A stretch of 64,000 nt of DNA from Apium graveolens. Lineage: Eukaryota; Streptophyta; Magnoliopsida; Apiales; Apiaceae. The notes below the pieces were generated by a model. The model was given only the letters and a program-made list of their open reading frames with translations, searched no databases and was not told where the DNA came from. Where the stretch lies: contig NC_133653.1 of the NCBI RefSeq assembly GCF_009905375.1, forward strand, positions 56,794,972-56,858,971, given 5' to 3'. The position numbers and the translations under genes are program-made. Of this stretch, positions 31,840 through 45,659 are shown piece by piece (positions within the stretch are counted from its first letter, which is position 1; each line of letters starts with the position of its first letter).

Positions 31840-34756
31840 TTCCCGAACATTGGGCAAGTAATCAATTCATTTACCAAAACTGCAACCTCGTTGCGAATAT
31901 AAAATACACCACAGAGCCGGATTCCCCAGGTTTTGAGCGAGTATTTAAATCCCCTTAAAAAGGAAGATCTTAAATATAAAAATGAGTTTTGGGATCCGCT
32001 CTGACTTTAAAAATCATTTTGAAGACTCGAAAACACTTTACAGAGTGTTTGGAGTAAAGCTGATTTAATGAAGTAAATCAGTCCCCAGAATATTTAGAAA
32101 ATGACTGAATATTATTATTTAAATAATATTCCCATAAAGAATAATCTTTATAAAAATAATTGAAGTAGAAGTATTAAAACTTATACTTGAAACGAGTATT
32201 AAATAACCAAAGATATACTTATATGAAAGTATTATCTTTATTTGAATAATCGAAAATAAGTTTGATTATTGACATCTTATTCTTTAATAAAATAAAGAAT
32301 ATACCTCAGCAAATAATCGGAGTCATAGATCCTCAAATGAATATTCAAATAATATTCATTAAATAATATAAACTGAGTCATAAGCCCTCGAATGAATATT
32401 CAAATAATATTCAATAAATAATATAAAAGAGTCATAAGCCCTCGAATGAATATTCAAATAATATTCAGATAAATAAATAAAAGGAGTCATACGCCTTCGA
32501 ATAATATTCAAAATAATATTCATTAATAAAGTAAAAGGAGTCATAAGTCCTCGAATGAATATTCAAAATAATATTCAATAATAAAATAAAGTTAAAGTTA
32601 TCGAATAAACCTTATTCGATTAATAGTTTTAAAAACTATATCCATATATATATATAAATAAATATATATATATATATAATATACTCGGGAACATCGACTC
32701 CCGGTTTAGAAATATGTTCACCTTTTATCCCCTATACTAAGGGTATACGCAACTAATTGCTTATTTCTAGCATAGGTATTATGCAACTATAAGCATTGAA
32801 ATCAACAGATAGATAACCAGATTACGAAACAGACATGCATATATACCATATTAGCATGCTCCAATATATCGCAAAATTTGCTAATAACAATCATGCAATA
32901 TCACAAGATAATGCATATACATATATTTACATCACAACAACAGTATAACGGGTAGAAAACTTGCCTGAGCGACTTGGGGTGATAAAAGGCTCGGGACGAG
33001 TCTGGTAACCTATAAACAACAAGTAAGTTGGAATTAAACCAAAATCACTTGTAAATCTTTACTTTAACTAACTTAGACTCTAACGCTTGTTTTGCGCTCA
33101 CTGATTTGCTTAAGTCACTCGGGTACCCTCGGCTCCACCATTTTTAATAATTTAACCTTTACGAGTTTTAAAGCGATTCCTTCGCGAGTGTCTTACCAAC
33201 TGCCTAACACACTTACCATAAATGTTTCATACATTAATTATCCATTTTTGGTCTTTAACCTATGTTTCAAAGTAAGGCGAGGGGAAAAGTTTCGTTCGCG
33301 AAACGCCGTTATTTGAAACGGTCGTTTCTCCTAAACCGTGCATCGGAATCGAACGAACTACATATCAAAACGAAGCTCGTAACATGAGCTATCTAAACAT
33401 GGCAGTGGTCATAATCTAGCAGGGGGTTCTCGGGTCCTAATGCTATGCACAAAAACAGTCCAACGAAAATCGGACATTACGACGGCTATGTTTACGCGAT
33501 TTCCCAATTTTAAACCAATTCAAAACAACCACAATTCAACCACATATCATTCATACAACCAACATCCATCCATACCATACTACAACAGCCCCAACAATTC
33601 AATATTTCCAATTCATACTTATTTCTCAATTATGAACTAAGAGTTTTACTTAGGTTCTTTAACTAATTACCAAGATTTACAACTCCAACAATGCAACAAA
33701 ACCAACTAATCTCTACAAACTCAACCAAACTTCAACCAATCAAGCATCATGCTTCACATATGCTATACCAAACACATTCAATCCTAATTACTCAAAACTA
33801 AAGCTAGGGTTTGTAGTTTATACCTTCCTTGGAGAGTGGAGAATCAAGAGAATGGCTTGGAATCACCTTTAAAGCCCTTATCCAAGCTTAATCTAAACAA
33901 AACTTCAAGAACACAAATTTTAGTTCTTGAAAACACTATTCACCATCTTATTTCATGATTTATAGAAAAAGATTGGCTTGGAATTAGAAGCTTAAACTGA
34001 TAGGAAGTATGTAACTATCCATGGGGAAGCTTAGATAATTACCTTGCTAAATAGTAAGTGGAGGAGCTTGGACTTTCATTTTTAATGAAAACCACCCGAG
34101 AGCATGAAGAAGAAGAAGAGAGAATTTTGTGTTTTGGCTTGATTTGCTTTTGGTTGGTTGATTTTTGTTGTTTGCTTTAGTGAATTACCTAGTTGCCCTT
34201 GGTTTTGTGTGGTTAAAAAGTCACCACCTCTCCTTCCTTTCTTGTCATGCCTATGTCATCCTCATGATGTAATCCTCCCCTCCTTGTCCTCTTTCTATTG
34301 GTTGGATGACATCATTCCCACTAATCCCTTTGATTAACTTCCTAATCGTTTGCCTAATGACCGCTGATCTGTCATACGGTTCGCTTAACTTTCGTTTTCG
34401 TTTATCGTTTGAGGGATCATACCCGGGATCTTATTACTTAGGTTCCCTTAACCTTTCTCAATATATTGTATTCCTTTTATGATCCTCTCCTATAATCCTT
34501 TAATTTAAATCCTTTTTATCTTGTTACCTTATACTCAATTCTCTCCGTATCTTGTGGATTTCCGGGAAAAAATCAAAGTGTTCGGAATTGGATTCTGACG
34601 ATCTTTACATACACTTATATACCACATAGAGTACTAATAATATCCCATAAGATCAATAACAGAACCCCTACATAGCGTGGCATGAAAAGTTTTCTCGTTC
34701 AGCAAAAGCACTATTCATAAGGGTTTCAAAATTTCTCAAAAATTGGGGTTATTACA
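31840..34756 (-). repeat. Element B left LTR, inner part
   Basis: It resumes TTCCCGAACATTGGG after C and ends GGGGTTATTACA. It contains AT-rich palindromic units (about 32300-32580), a TA repeat (about 32645-32675) and the 45-bp exon block (32965-33009, minus strand). It has no gene. Confidence 0.92.
32965..33009 (-). other. Predicted 45-bp exon in B left LTR
   Basis: Read on the minus strand, TTGTTTATAG precedes it and CGCTCAG|GCAAGT ends it, as in the other LTRs. Confidence 0.45.
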
Positions 34757-35600
34757 GTCTCCCCTCCTTAAAAGGATTCCGTCCCGGAATCAGATAGAAA
34801 ACAAATGGGGATACTTTCTTAGCATTACACTTTCTAACTCTCGAGTCAATTTTCCCACATTGTGGTTCTACCACCAAACTCTGCCTAGTTTGATAATCCT
34901 TCTCCTAAGCACTTGTTCCTTTTCACTCTATAACCCTTCCTGGTTGCTCCATATAGGTTACGTCGGGTTGCATATCTATGCGCTCATATGCCTCTATTTA
35001 TCTGGCATCTGAATTACACTTCCTTAACATTGATACGTGAAACACGTTACGACCTGCTACATGTTCGGGGTTAGGGCTAGCTCATATGCTAACTTCCCAA
35101 ACGTCTTAATATATCCAAGGGTCCAACAAATTATAGACTTAGCTTTCCTTTCTTTCCGAACCTCATCAATCCTTTCCAAGGGATACCTATAACATTACTA
35201 GGTCCCCTATTTCATACTCTTTATCCTTTCGTGTCAAATCAACATACTTATCATGTCCATCTTGGGCTACTACCAGCCGTCCTCTGATTAGATCTATCAT
35301 ATCCTTGGTCCTTTGGACTACTACGGGTCCGAGCATCTTGCGCTCTACAACTTCATCCTAACATAAGGGAGATCGATATTGTCTTCCCTCAAGGATCTCA
35401 TAAGGTGACATCTCGATAGTGACATATGATCTATTGTCGTAAGATAACTCAATCCGAATTAAGTGATCACTCCAAATTCTTTCAAGTCTATTGCACAGAC
35501 TCTCATTATTGCTTTTAGCATTAGAGCTTTTGCTTCTCAATACCCATTCTTTTCCAGTTCGTAATCGCTACTACCTTCCGTTCCTAATATTATACTGGTT
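34757..35600 (-). pseudogene. pol: Element B purine tract and integrase C-terminal remnant
   Basis: The complement of the purine tract starts at 34757. Minus-strand fragments IRIELSYDNRSY, IEMSPYEILEGRQYRSP and LIRGRLVVAQDG (about 35250-35560) match the integrase end of D. Stops and frameshifts are present. Confidence 0.75.
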
Positions 35601-38400
35601 ATACTTTTGCTCGTTAGCGTTCTATAACCTTTTAATAACCACGTCAACCTTAGTATCACGAATGTGTTTCCATTCCGAATACTACCACAACTTTATTACT
35701 CCTTTTTCAGTTGTTTCTATTTTCCAAAATTTGATCAATCAAATAGAAGTAAAGGAATTTGTTGAGAGATCACTATGATCATGAACACTTGTTATATCGC
35801 ATAGTTAGTACAGAAGGTGGCCAGCCTTTAGTACTTGACAAGCAATTAAACAACATGTGGTATCCTACTAGGCTTCTATCACAAAGATAGATAGTCATTC
35901 GGCAATACCTCCCCTTCTGGAAGGGTTGTTCTTCTCAGCTTACATGAAATGAAAAGAAGAGAAAAGAACGAACTGAAGAGAATTGTATATATGAAAAAAA
36001 ATATACTGCCACAAAATATCTGGCTTGGAACCTACCTCTGAACTATAGAGGTTTGTCATAGGAGAACAAAACATATACGTATTTATATCAACATCAAGTA
36101 TTATAGCATCGTATTTCGCATGCCTAAATATTTTTGCCAATCCGTCCATCATTCTGTGGACCCATGCTCTTCCTCGAGCTTATACACAATCACCTTTGAA
36201 ACTCCCTCGACATCGAAAATCGAATCTGGGATCTCATTCTATACATCATCGTTACTAGAATTCTATGCTTGCACCGCAACCTTCCTCGTATAATAATACG
36301 ACTCTCTATTGATAAGAAAGAATAATAATTCACTAGGTAGATACTCTACTTAATTAGTTTATCAATGATAACTTATACACTACCACGACCCGATTAGTGG
36401 TACTCAATCTCAACACCCATTCCAATACAACTCTCACGGTTGTAATCAGCTCATTACTCGCAGAATCATTGTTGCCTTACTATGGTCCACCACTGACCTA
36501 CTGTCGTCATTCACTTTTCCATAAAATCTTAATATCTAACCATACGGAGTCCATACATCTCGTATCTAATTCTCCTAAGGAGGTAACATAATCACCATTT
36601 CTGATTCATGAAGAACACTCCTGATCCTGACATACATACATGACATGAAGCAGATAAAATTGTAGAAGAGTTTCAATCAAAGCAACGATAGCTGGTTAAT
36701 ACCATTCTTAATCATACGCCCTAAATAGAAGAATTAACTCAAGGGTTCATCTAGTCCTTTTTGAAACATGGTCCTGGCTTATCTCAAGATAGGACCTTCT
36801 AAGATAGATAGCCCGTTCATGGCGATTACACGAATTAAACCTTTACCAACTACTATTACGGTTGGGTATTGCACAGTCATCAGAAGGAATGTCAATCTTC
36901 CAAACCATAATTCAACCTTCACATTTTTAACCATCATCACTATATTCTTTTGGCACACGCGCCTATAATTTTCCACTTACCTTTAAAGTGTCGGCCACCT
37001 CTTTGGCCTTTCCTGATAGTAAAATTTCCTTACAGTCAATGTCATTTTAACCACCTCCAAATAAATTTTCTACCTTATTTCCGATCATTGCTTGAGTGAA
37101 GATGTTTTCCTTAAAATCAGATGGGAAAAAGAAAAAAAAATATCACCATTTTTCCATAAGTTATTGCCTCAGTCTTTAGAGGCTAATCACTGTCAAGACT
37201 GACTCTCAATCATACTTAGAACATTTTTTTTATCTTAAGTCCTAATTGCCCTGAACAATTTCGACCATTACTGGTTCGATCCATACTTTTTCGTGGTTTA
37301 ACAAGTGCCCCACTTGGCATCATTATAATTACGTCATATTTCCTTTATCCACATTTCTATTCTTGAGAATTTTGAATATTACCTTTTTCCTTATAAAACC
37401 TCTAAGGTTATCCTTCAATCGTTCCTCCTGTATTCCCTAGATACAGGGCATATCACAATACCATTTACTAATAGTAGAACCATTGTCTATATACTTCTGC
37501 AAAATTTCTCCACTGATTCTTAAAGGTTGTTGTTACCTTAACCCTTTCCCAATCATACTGTCAAAACTCATACTGTCCCTATTAAGGGTGACATGCCAAC
37601 CTTTATGCAGTCCCCTAGGATTCATTTTAAGTTACCAATGTTCTATCCTTAATTCCACCTTAAAAAGGTACCTGCATCCTTCCACGAATAAATAAAGTCA
37701 TATATCCCTGATAAGGGTATCTTATTCAATCATTCCCACCTCGATAGTCTATACCTGACTTCATAATAGCATCCTTATTCAAATTGAGGTCAATTCATAT
37801 GGCCTCCAAAAGATAACAACGGTTATCCGCTTGTCTTGCCTAATTTGGTAACGATAACAAGGATGTTCTGGAGGATATTGGTCGTGTTCAACGTGAACTT
37901 CTTCTTAATAATTCCTTATTTACTTTTGTTGTTTATCTCAACAGTCACCTCAATGTTGGGATATCTTTCATACCTGGCGTCTCCCTTTCTGGGTATCAAG
38001 CCACCGGTCTTACATTTCCCATTCTTGAAGGTCACTTCCTTCATCCAATTTTCTTAATTTCTTACTTTCTTGTCTCCTCAGTCTATCCGCGTCTCATTAT
38101 TTATCCTTCGAATTACCTCAAGGTTTCCTCGAATCCTCCCAACTTAAAGGGGATAAAATATACATAACTCTTATGCCTTCAACCATCAATTTTAACTCAT
38201 GGTGAATCACCCTCATCCTGACGATTACATACTTTTCTATGTCTATTGCTACGAGTCTTTAGGGTTTCCTCATACCCAACTCCCTTATCATTCCTCAAAC
38301 TCTATTGCCTTTATATTCCTTTCCACTTCAGTTTCTTTTTATTTTCCTTTCTCTTATCATTATTTCATGGACAAACATAACATAAACATTGATTTCATAC
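35601..38400 (-). pseudogene. Element B decayed middle region
   Basis: There is no long open frame. It parallels C 24500-27000 in reverse, including the MMDGLAKIFRH stretch (ATG at 36152) and an RNase H-linker fragment near 37000. The point at about 36875 (GCACAGTCATCAG) is where the homologous site of A was hit by B itself. Confidence 0.6.
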
Positions 38401-38990
38401 ATCCCGTCATTCTGGATTCGTGTCCTCAGAACAAATCTTGATAACTTTTACAACTTAGATTCATAATTCATCATACTCGCCTGCCTTTGTTCTGTCTCTA
38501 AAGCTTTTACACTATCTCCATAACCTTGGGAAGTACTTTCCTAAAACAATTGACTGAACTTAAATCAGTTTATTATAACCTCTGGCTCCGTGCCTTTCTT
38601 GGTCTTTCACCAGCGGGTGGCCTCTCTCTTAGGAGGGTAAGTGACAAAAACAGTCCTTTGTGGTTCGTCAATCATTTAGAATCTCAAATGATTCCTCTAT
38701 TTCCTTTAGCCAGGCTCTTGCCTCGGCTGGGTCAGCTTGTTCCATGGAACTCTGAGAGCTTAGCGACTTAAAGGTCCTGAAAGAATTTCTCACCGTACTG
38801 TCTCCTCAGGGTGGTGGTTGGGGATAATAGTCTAAGTTCTCTTTAGACAGGTCCATGAATTGTCGTATAGGGGTACCATCTCGGGTCTCCTTTCCTTACT
38901 CGACTTTTTGTTTCCGTAGTATGAAATGTTTCATCCTACTCCCCATAATTGGGGTCATCTTTTAATTTAAAATCCTCATTTTCCACTCCA
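38401..38990 (-). pseudogene. gag: Element B gag remnant
   Basis: Read on the minus strand, the same gag blocks as in C appear (SLSSQSSMEQ, ARAWLKEIEESFEILND near 38690-38760), with stops and shifts. Open frames on the plus strand here are antisense shadows. Confidence 0.65.
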
Positions 38991-39049
38991 TTATGTCATG
39001 GGTTCCTTCTATCTTGATGGCGACCTCCCTGACTATCACGTTCAGGGTT

Positions 39050-39900
39050 TGCTCTAAATCTTATTCCTCAAACTATGGCTCTCATCTAAGTTCTCATCCT
39101 TACGCTCTTGAACTTTCGAAACCCAAATTCTATAGGAATACCTCATTATTCCCTTATCATCTCTCTCGGTATTAATCTCATATCTATTTGTTGGCTCTCT
39201 GCCTTCATTCATCACTTTTTCTGGCACAATATGTTCCTTTCCAATAATTCGGGCTGTATTGCAATCTCAAACAACTTTTCGGTACCGGCTCCGGTTACCT
39301 TCATATCTATTTCCATTTTTTTTTATTTTTTTTTCAAAATCTCTTATCAACCCTCCCAAAGTCATTATCATCTTGAGTCTCTCCTTTTTACTAAGGGCAT
39401 CAGCCACCATATTGGCTTTCCCCGAATGATAAAGAATCTCCCAATCATAATTCTTGATTAGCTCTAACCGCCTCCTCTGGCGTATGTTGAGCTCTTTCTA
39501 CGTAAGAATGTACTAGAGCACTTATGGCTTAGGTAATTCTCGCACTTCTCTCTATACAAGTAGTGCCTCCAATCTTTAGGGTAAAACTATTGCCACGAGC
39601 CTAAGCTCATGGGCGGGGATATCAAATTTCATATTACCTTAATTGTCTTGACGCAGACGCGATTATCTTGCTGTGCTAAGAAGCACCCTAATTCCTTATG
39701 CGAAGCGTCACTTACAAATCACAAAATCTCCTTTTTCCATCCGGCAACGCCAGCATAGGGGCCATCACCAACCTCTACTTCAGTTCTTGAAAGCTGTTCT
39801 CGCATTTCTCTGTCCATTCGAACTTCTCAGTCTTACGAGTAAGCCGCGTTAAAGGGGCTACTATCTTTACAACTTGAACGAACCTCCGGTAGTGACCGGC
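39050..39900 (-). pseudogene. pol: Element B RNase H / integrase-linker remnant, out of order
   Basis: The minus strand reads ENSFQELK near 39800, then RRRLELIKNYDWEILYH and GKANMVADALSKKERL near 39390-39480, then the start of the integrase linker with stops. This is pol sequence lying 5' of gag in element orientation, so the interior is rearranged. Confidence 0.75.
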
Positions 39901-39955
39901 CAATCCTACCTCTGGTAGTTGCCCTAACCATGGTCATCAATTCCTCAGTGGTCCT

Positions 39956-40175
39956 TTATTCATTCTTGTCAGGATCCTCCATGGGATCCTCCTCAGCAAC
40001 TATCCCTTCTAGGACAACATCCTCAACCGTTACATCCTCAATATCAACATCATCCGGTCCCGCGTTAGGACGCTCTATCGGACCCATAATCTGATCCCCA
40101 ATAAATAATAAAACATCATCGCATTGATGTTCCTCAACTTCAGGGTTCGGAGTCCCGCTACCATATACGATAACG
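39956..40175 (-). pseudogene. Element B leader ORF, truncated
   Basis: The minus strand matches the start of C's leader ORF (EEHQ, DDVLL, VAEEDPMEDPDKNE) but meets TAA at 39956-39958 and soon fuses to RNase H sequence. The acceptor present in C (GTATAG|GGC) reads GTATATGG here, so the AG is lost. This exon is probably unusable. Confidence 0.65.
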
Positions 40176-40333
40176 AACTACGCTTCTATCGCTACATTTA
40201 TAAGGGTTCCCATAAGGGTTTTAACTGTCAGTACTACGTTAGGTAGTCCGACTATGAACTTGGCAAGAGTTCTTATTATCTTAGTGAACTTATTATCTTA
40301 ACGTCCCATCATCTCTGAGGTTTATAACGCTTA

Positions 40334-40345
40334 GCTCTGATACCA
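40334..40345 (-). other. Primer binding site, element B
   Basis: GCTCTGATACCA on the plus strand is the complement of TGGTATCAGAGC, 4 nt from the right LTR. Confidence 0.92.
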
Positions 40346-40641
40346 TTTCTGTAACACCCCCAGATCCGGGGTCGGGAATCCGGGTTGTCACGGTCTTTCT
40401 TTCCACAATATCAATTCACTTAATTAATAATAAATAACCTCATGCTGTGACCCCATACTAACACACACCACAACCCGTTATAGTCTCAGAGATGAAATTG
40501 AAATAAATACAAGTCTTTGAATCCACCATTTAACAGTTATTACAACCCAAAATGATTACTTGATAAATTTACAGTTAATTGCCATTATCTGCCACAAGTT
40601 ATAATTATACATAATTGATTCTCAAAAGTAGATGGTCTGAT

Positions 40642-40743
40642 CTACAATAGATCTACCTCTGCAGCTATAGCAGCTACAACATCAACGGGAAGACGCGGGA
40701 CGCTTCCCACGCGCTTGCGCTGGGTCTGCTGGAGTCTGGCCAT
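40642..40743 (-). CDS. B-type LTR short ORF, H3-tail-like start (5' LTR)
   Basis: It is identical to the left-LTR copy: ATG at 40743, 33 codons starting MARLQQTQRKRVG, and GAG|GTAGAT after codon 29. This is the copy that could splice into B's interior, but B's acceptor is mutated and the downstream ORF truncated. Confidence 0.5.
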   Translation of the reverse strand: MARLQQTQRKRVGSVPRLPVDVVAAIAAEVDLL

Positions 40744-42775
40744 CTTTCCTAACTGTTGTTGTGTGATGAAAGAAGAAAGCAAGGGTGAGCAGCAAGCCCA
40801 CCAAAATAATATGTATAATGATTTACAATATATGAGCCTACTCATAATACTCATGAAAGTCTTGGTCAAAAGAAATGAACCAAGTTTGATATCTTAATGC
40901 GATGAAGTCGCAAAATATTCAGTATATATACATATATACTTTTCAAAATATTGGAAGTCCTCTTCCATGCATAATATACACAAAGTCCCAGTGTATAACT
41001 GTATATAAAAAAAATATCGTTGCAAGGTGATCTCATATATCTAACCTTGTCTCAACGTTTTTCTGAAAATCTTTGTCATTCATAAGACAATTATTAATTA
41101 GATATAAGTTTAAAAGATGAAGTTACAAGATACCCCAATATACTTATATCTTTCCCAAATACTACTTGAACTACCACCGTTCAAGTTATAATTAGTCTCA
41201 AAAGTTCATCCCACTGATGAGACCACAAGATAAGACTTGAATAGATTCAATCTTTGAAATTTTATTAAAGGAAATGAAGTTAGGATATACTTCATTAAGT
41301 TCTGATATATATATATATATCCACATATACATCTTCTTTATACATTTCCTGAAAACCTCTGTCATGTAAAGTATAAACAGAGTTGCAATATCCAATAAAT
41401 TTGGAAGGAAAAGAATTTTGGCATAAACCAGATATCTTGCTGATCAGGCAAAGATACCAATAAGTAACCTTTTCTACTAGTAGATGGATGAATCCCCCAC
41501 CGGTCATCACCCTGGCCTCATAAGGACCTTGTGCTGGACCGCCACCCGGCCTCTTACGCGTTGATGGACTGCCACCCAGCCACTTACACAATAATAGACC
41601 GTACCCCGACCTGTCGCTTATGCCGACTCAATTAGATGGGCTTACTTCCCGAACATTGGGCAAGTAATCAATTCATTTACCAAAACTGCAACCTCGTTGC
41701 GAATATAAAATACACCACAGAGCCGGATTCCCCAGGTTTTGAGCGAGTATTTAAATCCCCTTAAAAAGGAAGATCTTAAATATAAAAATGAGTTTTGGGA
41801 TCCGCTCTGACTTTAAAAATCATTTTGAAGACTCGAAAACACTTTACAGAGTGTTTGGAGTAAAGCTGATTTAATGAAGTAAATCAGTCCCCAGAATATT
41901 TAGAAAATGACTGAATATTATTATTTAAATAATATTCCCATAAAGAATAATCTTTATAAAAATAATTGAAGTAGAAGTATTAAAACTTATACTTGAAACG
42001 AGTATTAAATAACCAAAGATATACTTATATGAAAGTATTATCTTTATTTGAATAATCGAAAATAAGTTTGATTATTGACACCTTATTCTTTAATAAAATA
42101 AAGAATATACCTCAGCAAATAATCGGAGTCATAGATCCTCAAATGAATATTCAAATAATATTCATTAAATAATATAAACTGAGTCATAAGCCCTCGAATG
42201 AATATTCAAATAATATTCAATAAATAATATAAAAGAGTCATAAGCCCTCGAATGAATATTCAAATAATATTCAGATAAATAAATAAAAGGAGTCATACGC
42301 CTTCGAATAATATTCAAAATAATATTCATTAATAAAGTAAAAGGAGTCATAAGTCCTCGAATGAATATTCAAAATAATATTCAATAATAAAATAAAGTTA
42401 AAGTTATCGAATAAACCTTATTCGATTAATAGTTTTAAAAAACTATATCCATATATATATATATATATAAATAAATATATATATATATAATATACTCGGG
42501 AACATCGACTCCCGGTTTAGAAATATGTTCACCTTTTATCCCCTATACTAAGGGTATACGCAACTACTTGCTTATTTCTAGCATAGGTATTATGCAACTA
42601 TAAGCATTGAAATCAACAGATAGATAACCAGATTACGAAACAGACATGCATATATACCATATTAGCATGCTCCAATATATCGCAAAATTTGCTAATAACA
42701 ATCATGCAATATCACAAGATAATGCATATACATATATTTACATCACAACAACAGTATAACGGGTAGAAAACTTGC

Positions 42776-42820
42776 CTGAGCGACTTGGGGTGATAAAAGG
42801 CTCGGGACGAGTCTGGTAAC
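42776..42820 (-). other. Predicted 45-bp exon in B right LTR
   Basis: Acceptor-like TTGTTTATAG and donor-like CTCAG|GCAAGT are conserved on the minus strand. There is no ATG. Confidence 0.5.
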
Positions 42821-44566
42821 CTATAAACAACAAGTAAGTTGGAATTAAACCAAAATCACTTGTAAATCTTTACTTTAACTAACTTAGACTCTAACGCTTG
42901 TTTTGCGCTCACTGATTTGCTTAAGTCACTCGGGTACCCTCGGCTCCACCATTTTTAATAATTTAACCTTTACGAGTTTTAAAGCGATTCCTTCGCGAGT
43001 GTCTTACCAACTGCCTAACACACTTACCATAAATGTTTCATACATTAATTAACCCTTTTTGGTCTTTAACCTATGTTTCAAAGTAAGGCGAGGGGAAAAG
43101 TTTCGTTCGCGAAACACCGTTATTTGAAACGGTCGTTTCTCCTAAACCGTGCATCGGAATCGAACGAACTACATATCAAAACGAAGCTCGTAACATGAGC
43201 TATCTAAACATGGCAGTGGTCATAATCTAGCAGGGGGTTCTCGGGTCCTAATGCTATGCACAAAAACAGTCCAAAGAAAATCGGACGTTACGACGGCTAT
43301 GTTTACGCGATTTCCCAATTTTAAACCAATTCAAAACAACCACAATTCGACCACATATCATTCATACAACCAACATCCATCCATACCATACTACAACAGC
43401 CCCAACAATTCAATATTTCCAATTCATACTTATTTCTCAATTATGAACTAAGAGTTTTACTTAGGTTCTTTAACTAATTACCAAGATTTACAACTCCAAC
43501 AATGCAACAAAACCAACTAATCTCTACAAACTCAACCAAACTTCAACCAATCAAGCATCATGCTTCACATATGCTATACCAAACACATTCAATCCTAATT
43601 ACTCAAAACTAAAGCTAGGGTTTGTAGTTTATACCTTCCTTGGAGAGTGGAGAATCAAGAGAATGGCTTGGAATCACCTTTAAAGCCCTTATCCAAGCTT
43701 AATCTAAACAAAACTTCAAGAACACAAATTTTAGTTCTTGAAAACACTATTCACCATCTTCTTTCATGATTTATAGAAAAAGATTGGCTTGGAATTAGAA
43801 GCTTAAACTTATAGGAAGTATGTAACTATCCATGGGGAAGCTTAGATAATTACCTTGCTAAATAGTAAGTGGAGGAGCTTGGACTTTCATTTTTTAAGAA
43901 AACCACCCGAGAGCATGAAGAAGAAGAAGAGAGAATTTTGTGTTTTGGCTTGATTTGCTTTTGGTTGGTTGATTTTTGTTGTTTGCTTTAGTGAATTACC
44001 TAGTTGCCCTTGGTTTTGTGTGGTTAAAAAGTCACCACCTCTCCTTCCTTTCTTGTCATGCCTATGTCATCCTCATGATGTAATCCTCCCCTCCTTGTCC
44101 TCTTTCTATTGGTTGGATGACATCATTCCCACTAATCCCTTTGATTAACTTCCTAATTGTTTGCCTAATGACCGCTGATCTGTCATACGGTTCGCTTAAC
44201 TTTCGTTTTCGTTTATCGTTTGAGGGATCATACCCGGGATCTTATTACTTAGGTTCCCTTAACCTTTCTCAATATATTGTATTCCTTTTATGATCCTCTC
44301 CTATAATCCTTTAATTTAAATCCTTTTATCCTGTTACCTTATACTCAATTCTCTCCGTATCTTGTGGATTTCCGGGAAAAAATCAAAGTGTTCGGAATTG
44401 GATTCTGACGATCTTTACATACACTTATATACCACATAGAGTACTAATAATATCCCATAAGATCAATAACAGAACCCCTACATAGCGTGGCATGAAAAGT
44501 TTTCTCGTTCAGCAAAAGCACTATTCATAAGGGTTTCAAAATTTCTCAAAAATTGGGGTTATTACA

Positions 44567-44571
44567 ACAGT
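44567..44571. repeat. Target-site duplication of B, right copy (ACAGT)
   Basis: It matches 16627-16631. Confidence 0.95.
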
Positions 44572-45491
44572 CATCAGAAGGAATGTCAATCTTTCAAACC
44601 ATAATACAACCTTTACGGCTTCAACCATTATCACTGTATTCCTCTGGCACGAGCGCCTGTAATTGTCCTCTTACACTTAAAGTGTCGGCCACCTCTTTGG
44701 CCTTTCTTGATAGTAATATTTCCTTACAATCAATGTCATCTTAACCACTTTCACTAATTTTCTACCTCATTTCCCATCACCGCTTGTGTGAAGATGTTTT
44801 CCTTAAAATCTGATGAGTAAAAAAAAATTATCACCATTTTTTTTCCATAAGTTATTGCCTCAGTCTTTAGAGGTTAATCACTGTCACGACTGACTCTCAA
44901 TCATACTTAGAACATCTTTTATCTTAGGTCCTAATTGCCCCGAACAATTTCAACCTTTACTGGTTCGATCTATACTTTCTCGTGGTTTAACACGTGCCCC
45001 ACTTGGCATCATTATAATTACGTCACATTTCCTTTATCAACATTTCTATTCTTGAGAATTTTGAATATTACCTTTCTCCTTGTATAACCTCTAAGGTTAT
45101 CCTTGAATCGTTCCTCCTGTATTCCCTAGATACAAGGCATATCAAGATACCATTTATTAATACCAGAATCATTGTCTATATACTTCTGAAAAAAAATTTC
45201 CACTGATTCTTAAAGGTTGTTATTACCTTAATCCTTTCCAATTCATACTGTCAAAACTCATACTATCCCTATTAAGGGTGAAATACCAACCTTTATGCAT
45301 TCCCCTACGATTCGTTTTAAGTTACCGATGTTCTATCTTTAATGCCACCTTTAAAAAGGTACATGCATCCTTCCATGGATAAATCAAGTCATATATCCCT
45401 GATAAGGGTGTCTTATTCAATCATTCCCACCTCGATATTATATGCCTAATTTTAAAATAACATCTGTATTCAAAATGAGGTCAATCAATAT
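44572..45491 (-). pseudogene. Element A interior, piece 2
   Basis: It continues A after B and aligns with B 36880-37795 in the same order. No open frame is sustained. A fragment of the RNase H linker lies near 44680-44720. It ends with AATAT (45487-45491), D's target duplication. Confidence 0.65.
45487..45491. repeat. Target-site duplication of D, left copy (AATAT)
   Basis: It directly precedes TGTCACACC and is repeated at 59025-59029. Confidence 0.93.
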
Positions 45492-45659
45492 TGTCACACC
45501 CCCAACTTAAATAGCGAAATAAATATAGCTATTACATCTTTTTAATGAAGAATACACAACCAAAATCCAAGATCTTACAGTTTAGGGTTTGGAACAGCCC
45601 AACACTACCAACTATTACATCTGATTACAAATACCGAGTCCTCACACAACTATTATTAC

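Larger units (their letters stand above)
16632..44566 (-). mobile_element. Element B: LARD-like Ty3/gypsy element, complete but interrupted by C
   Basis: Both LTRs, primer site, purine tract and a perfect 5-bp duplication are present. The left LTR is split by C into 16632-17936 and 31840-34756 (4222 bp in all); the right LTR is 40350-44566 (4217 bp). The interior (34757-40349) holds only broken gag, RNase H and integrase fragments in a scrambled order. It cannot encode its own machinery, so it must have moved using another element's enzymes or decayed very fast. Confidence 0.93.
40350..44566 (-). repeat. Element B right LTR (4217 bp; its 5' LTR)
   Basis: It is uninterrupted and nearly identical to the split left LTR. 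It holds the B-type H3-like exon (40657-40752), the GC-rich island (about 41500-41640), AT-rich palindromic units (about 42120-42390) and the 45-bp exon (42776-42820). It shows the empty C target site. Confidence 0.95.

Noticed and set aside
32359..32544. Repetitive ORF (YYLNIHSRAYDS repeats), also at 42165-42350
   Set aside because: It is produced by AT-rich palindromic tandem units that happen to stay in frame; not a protein.
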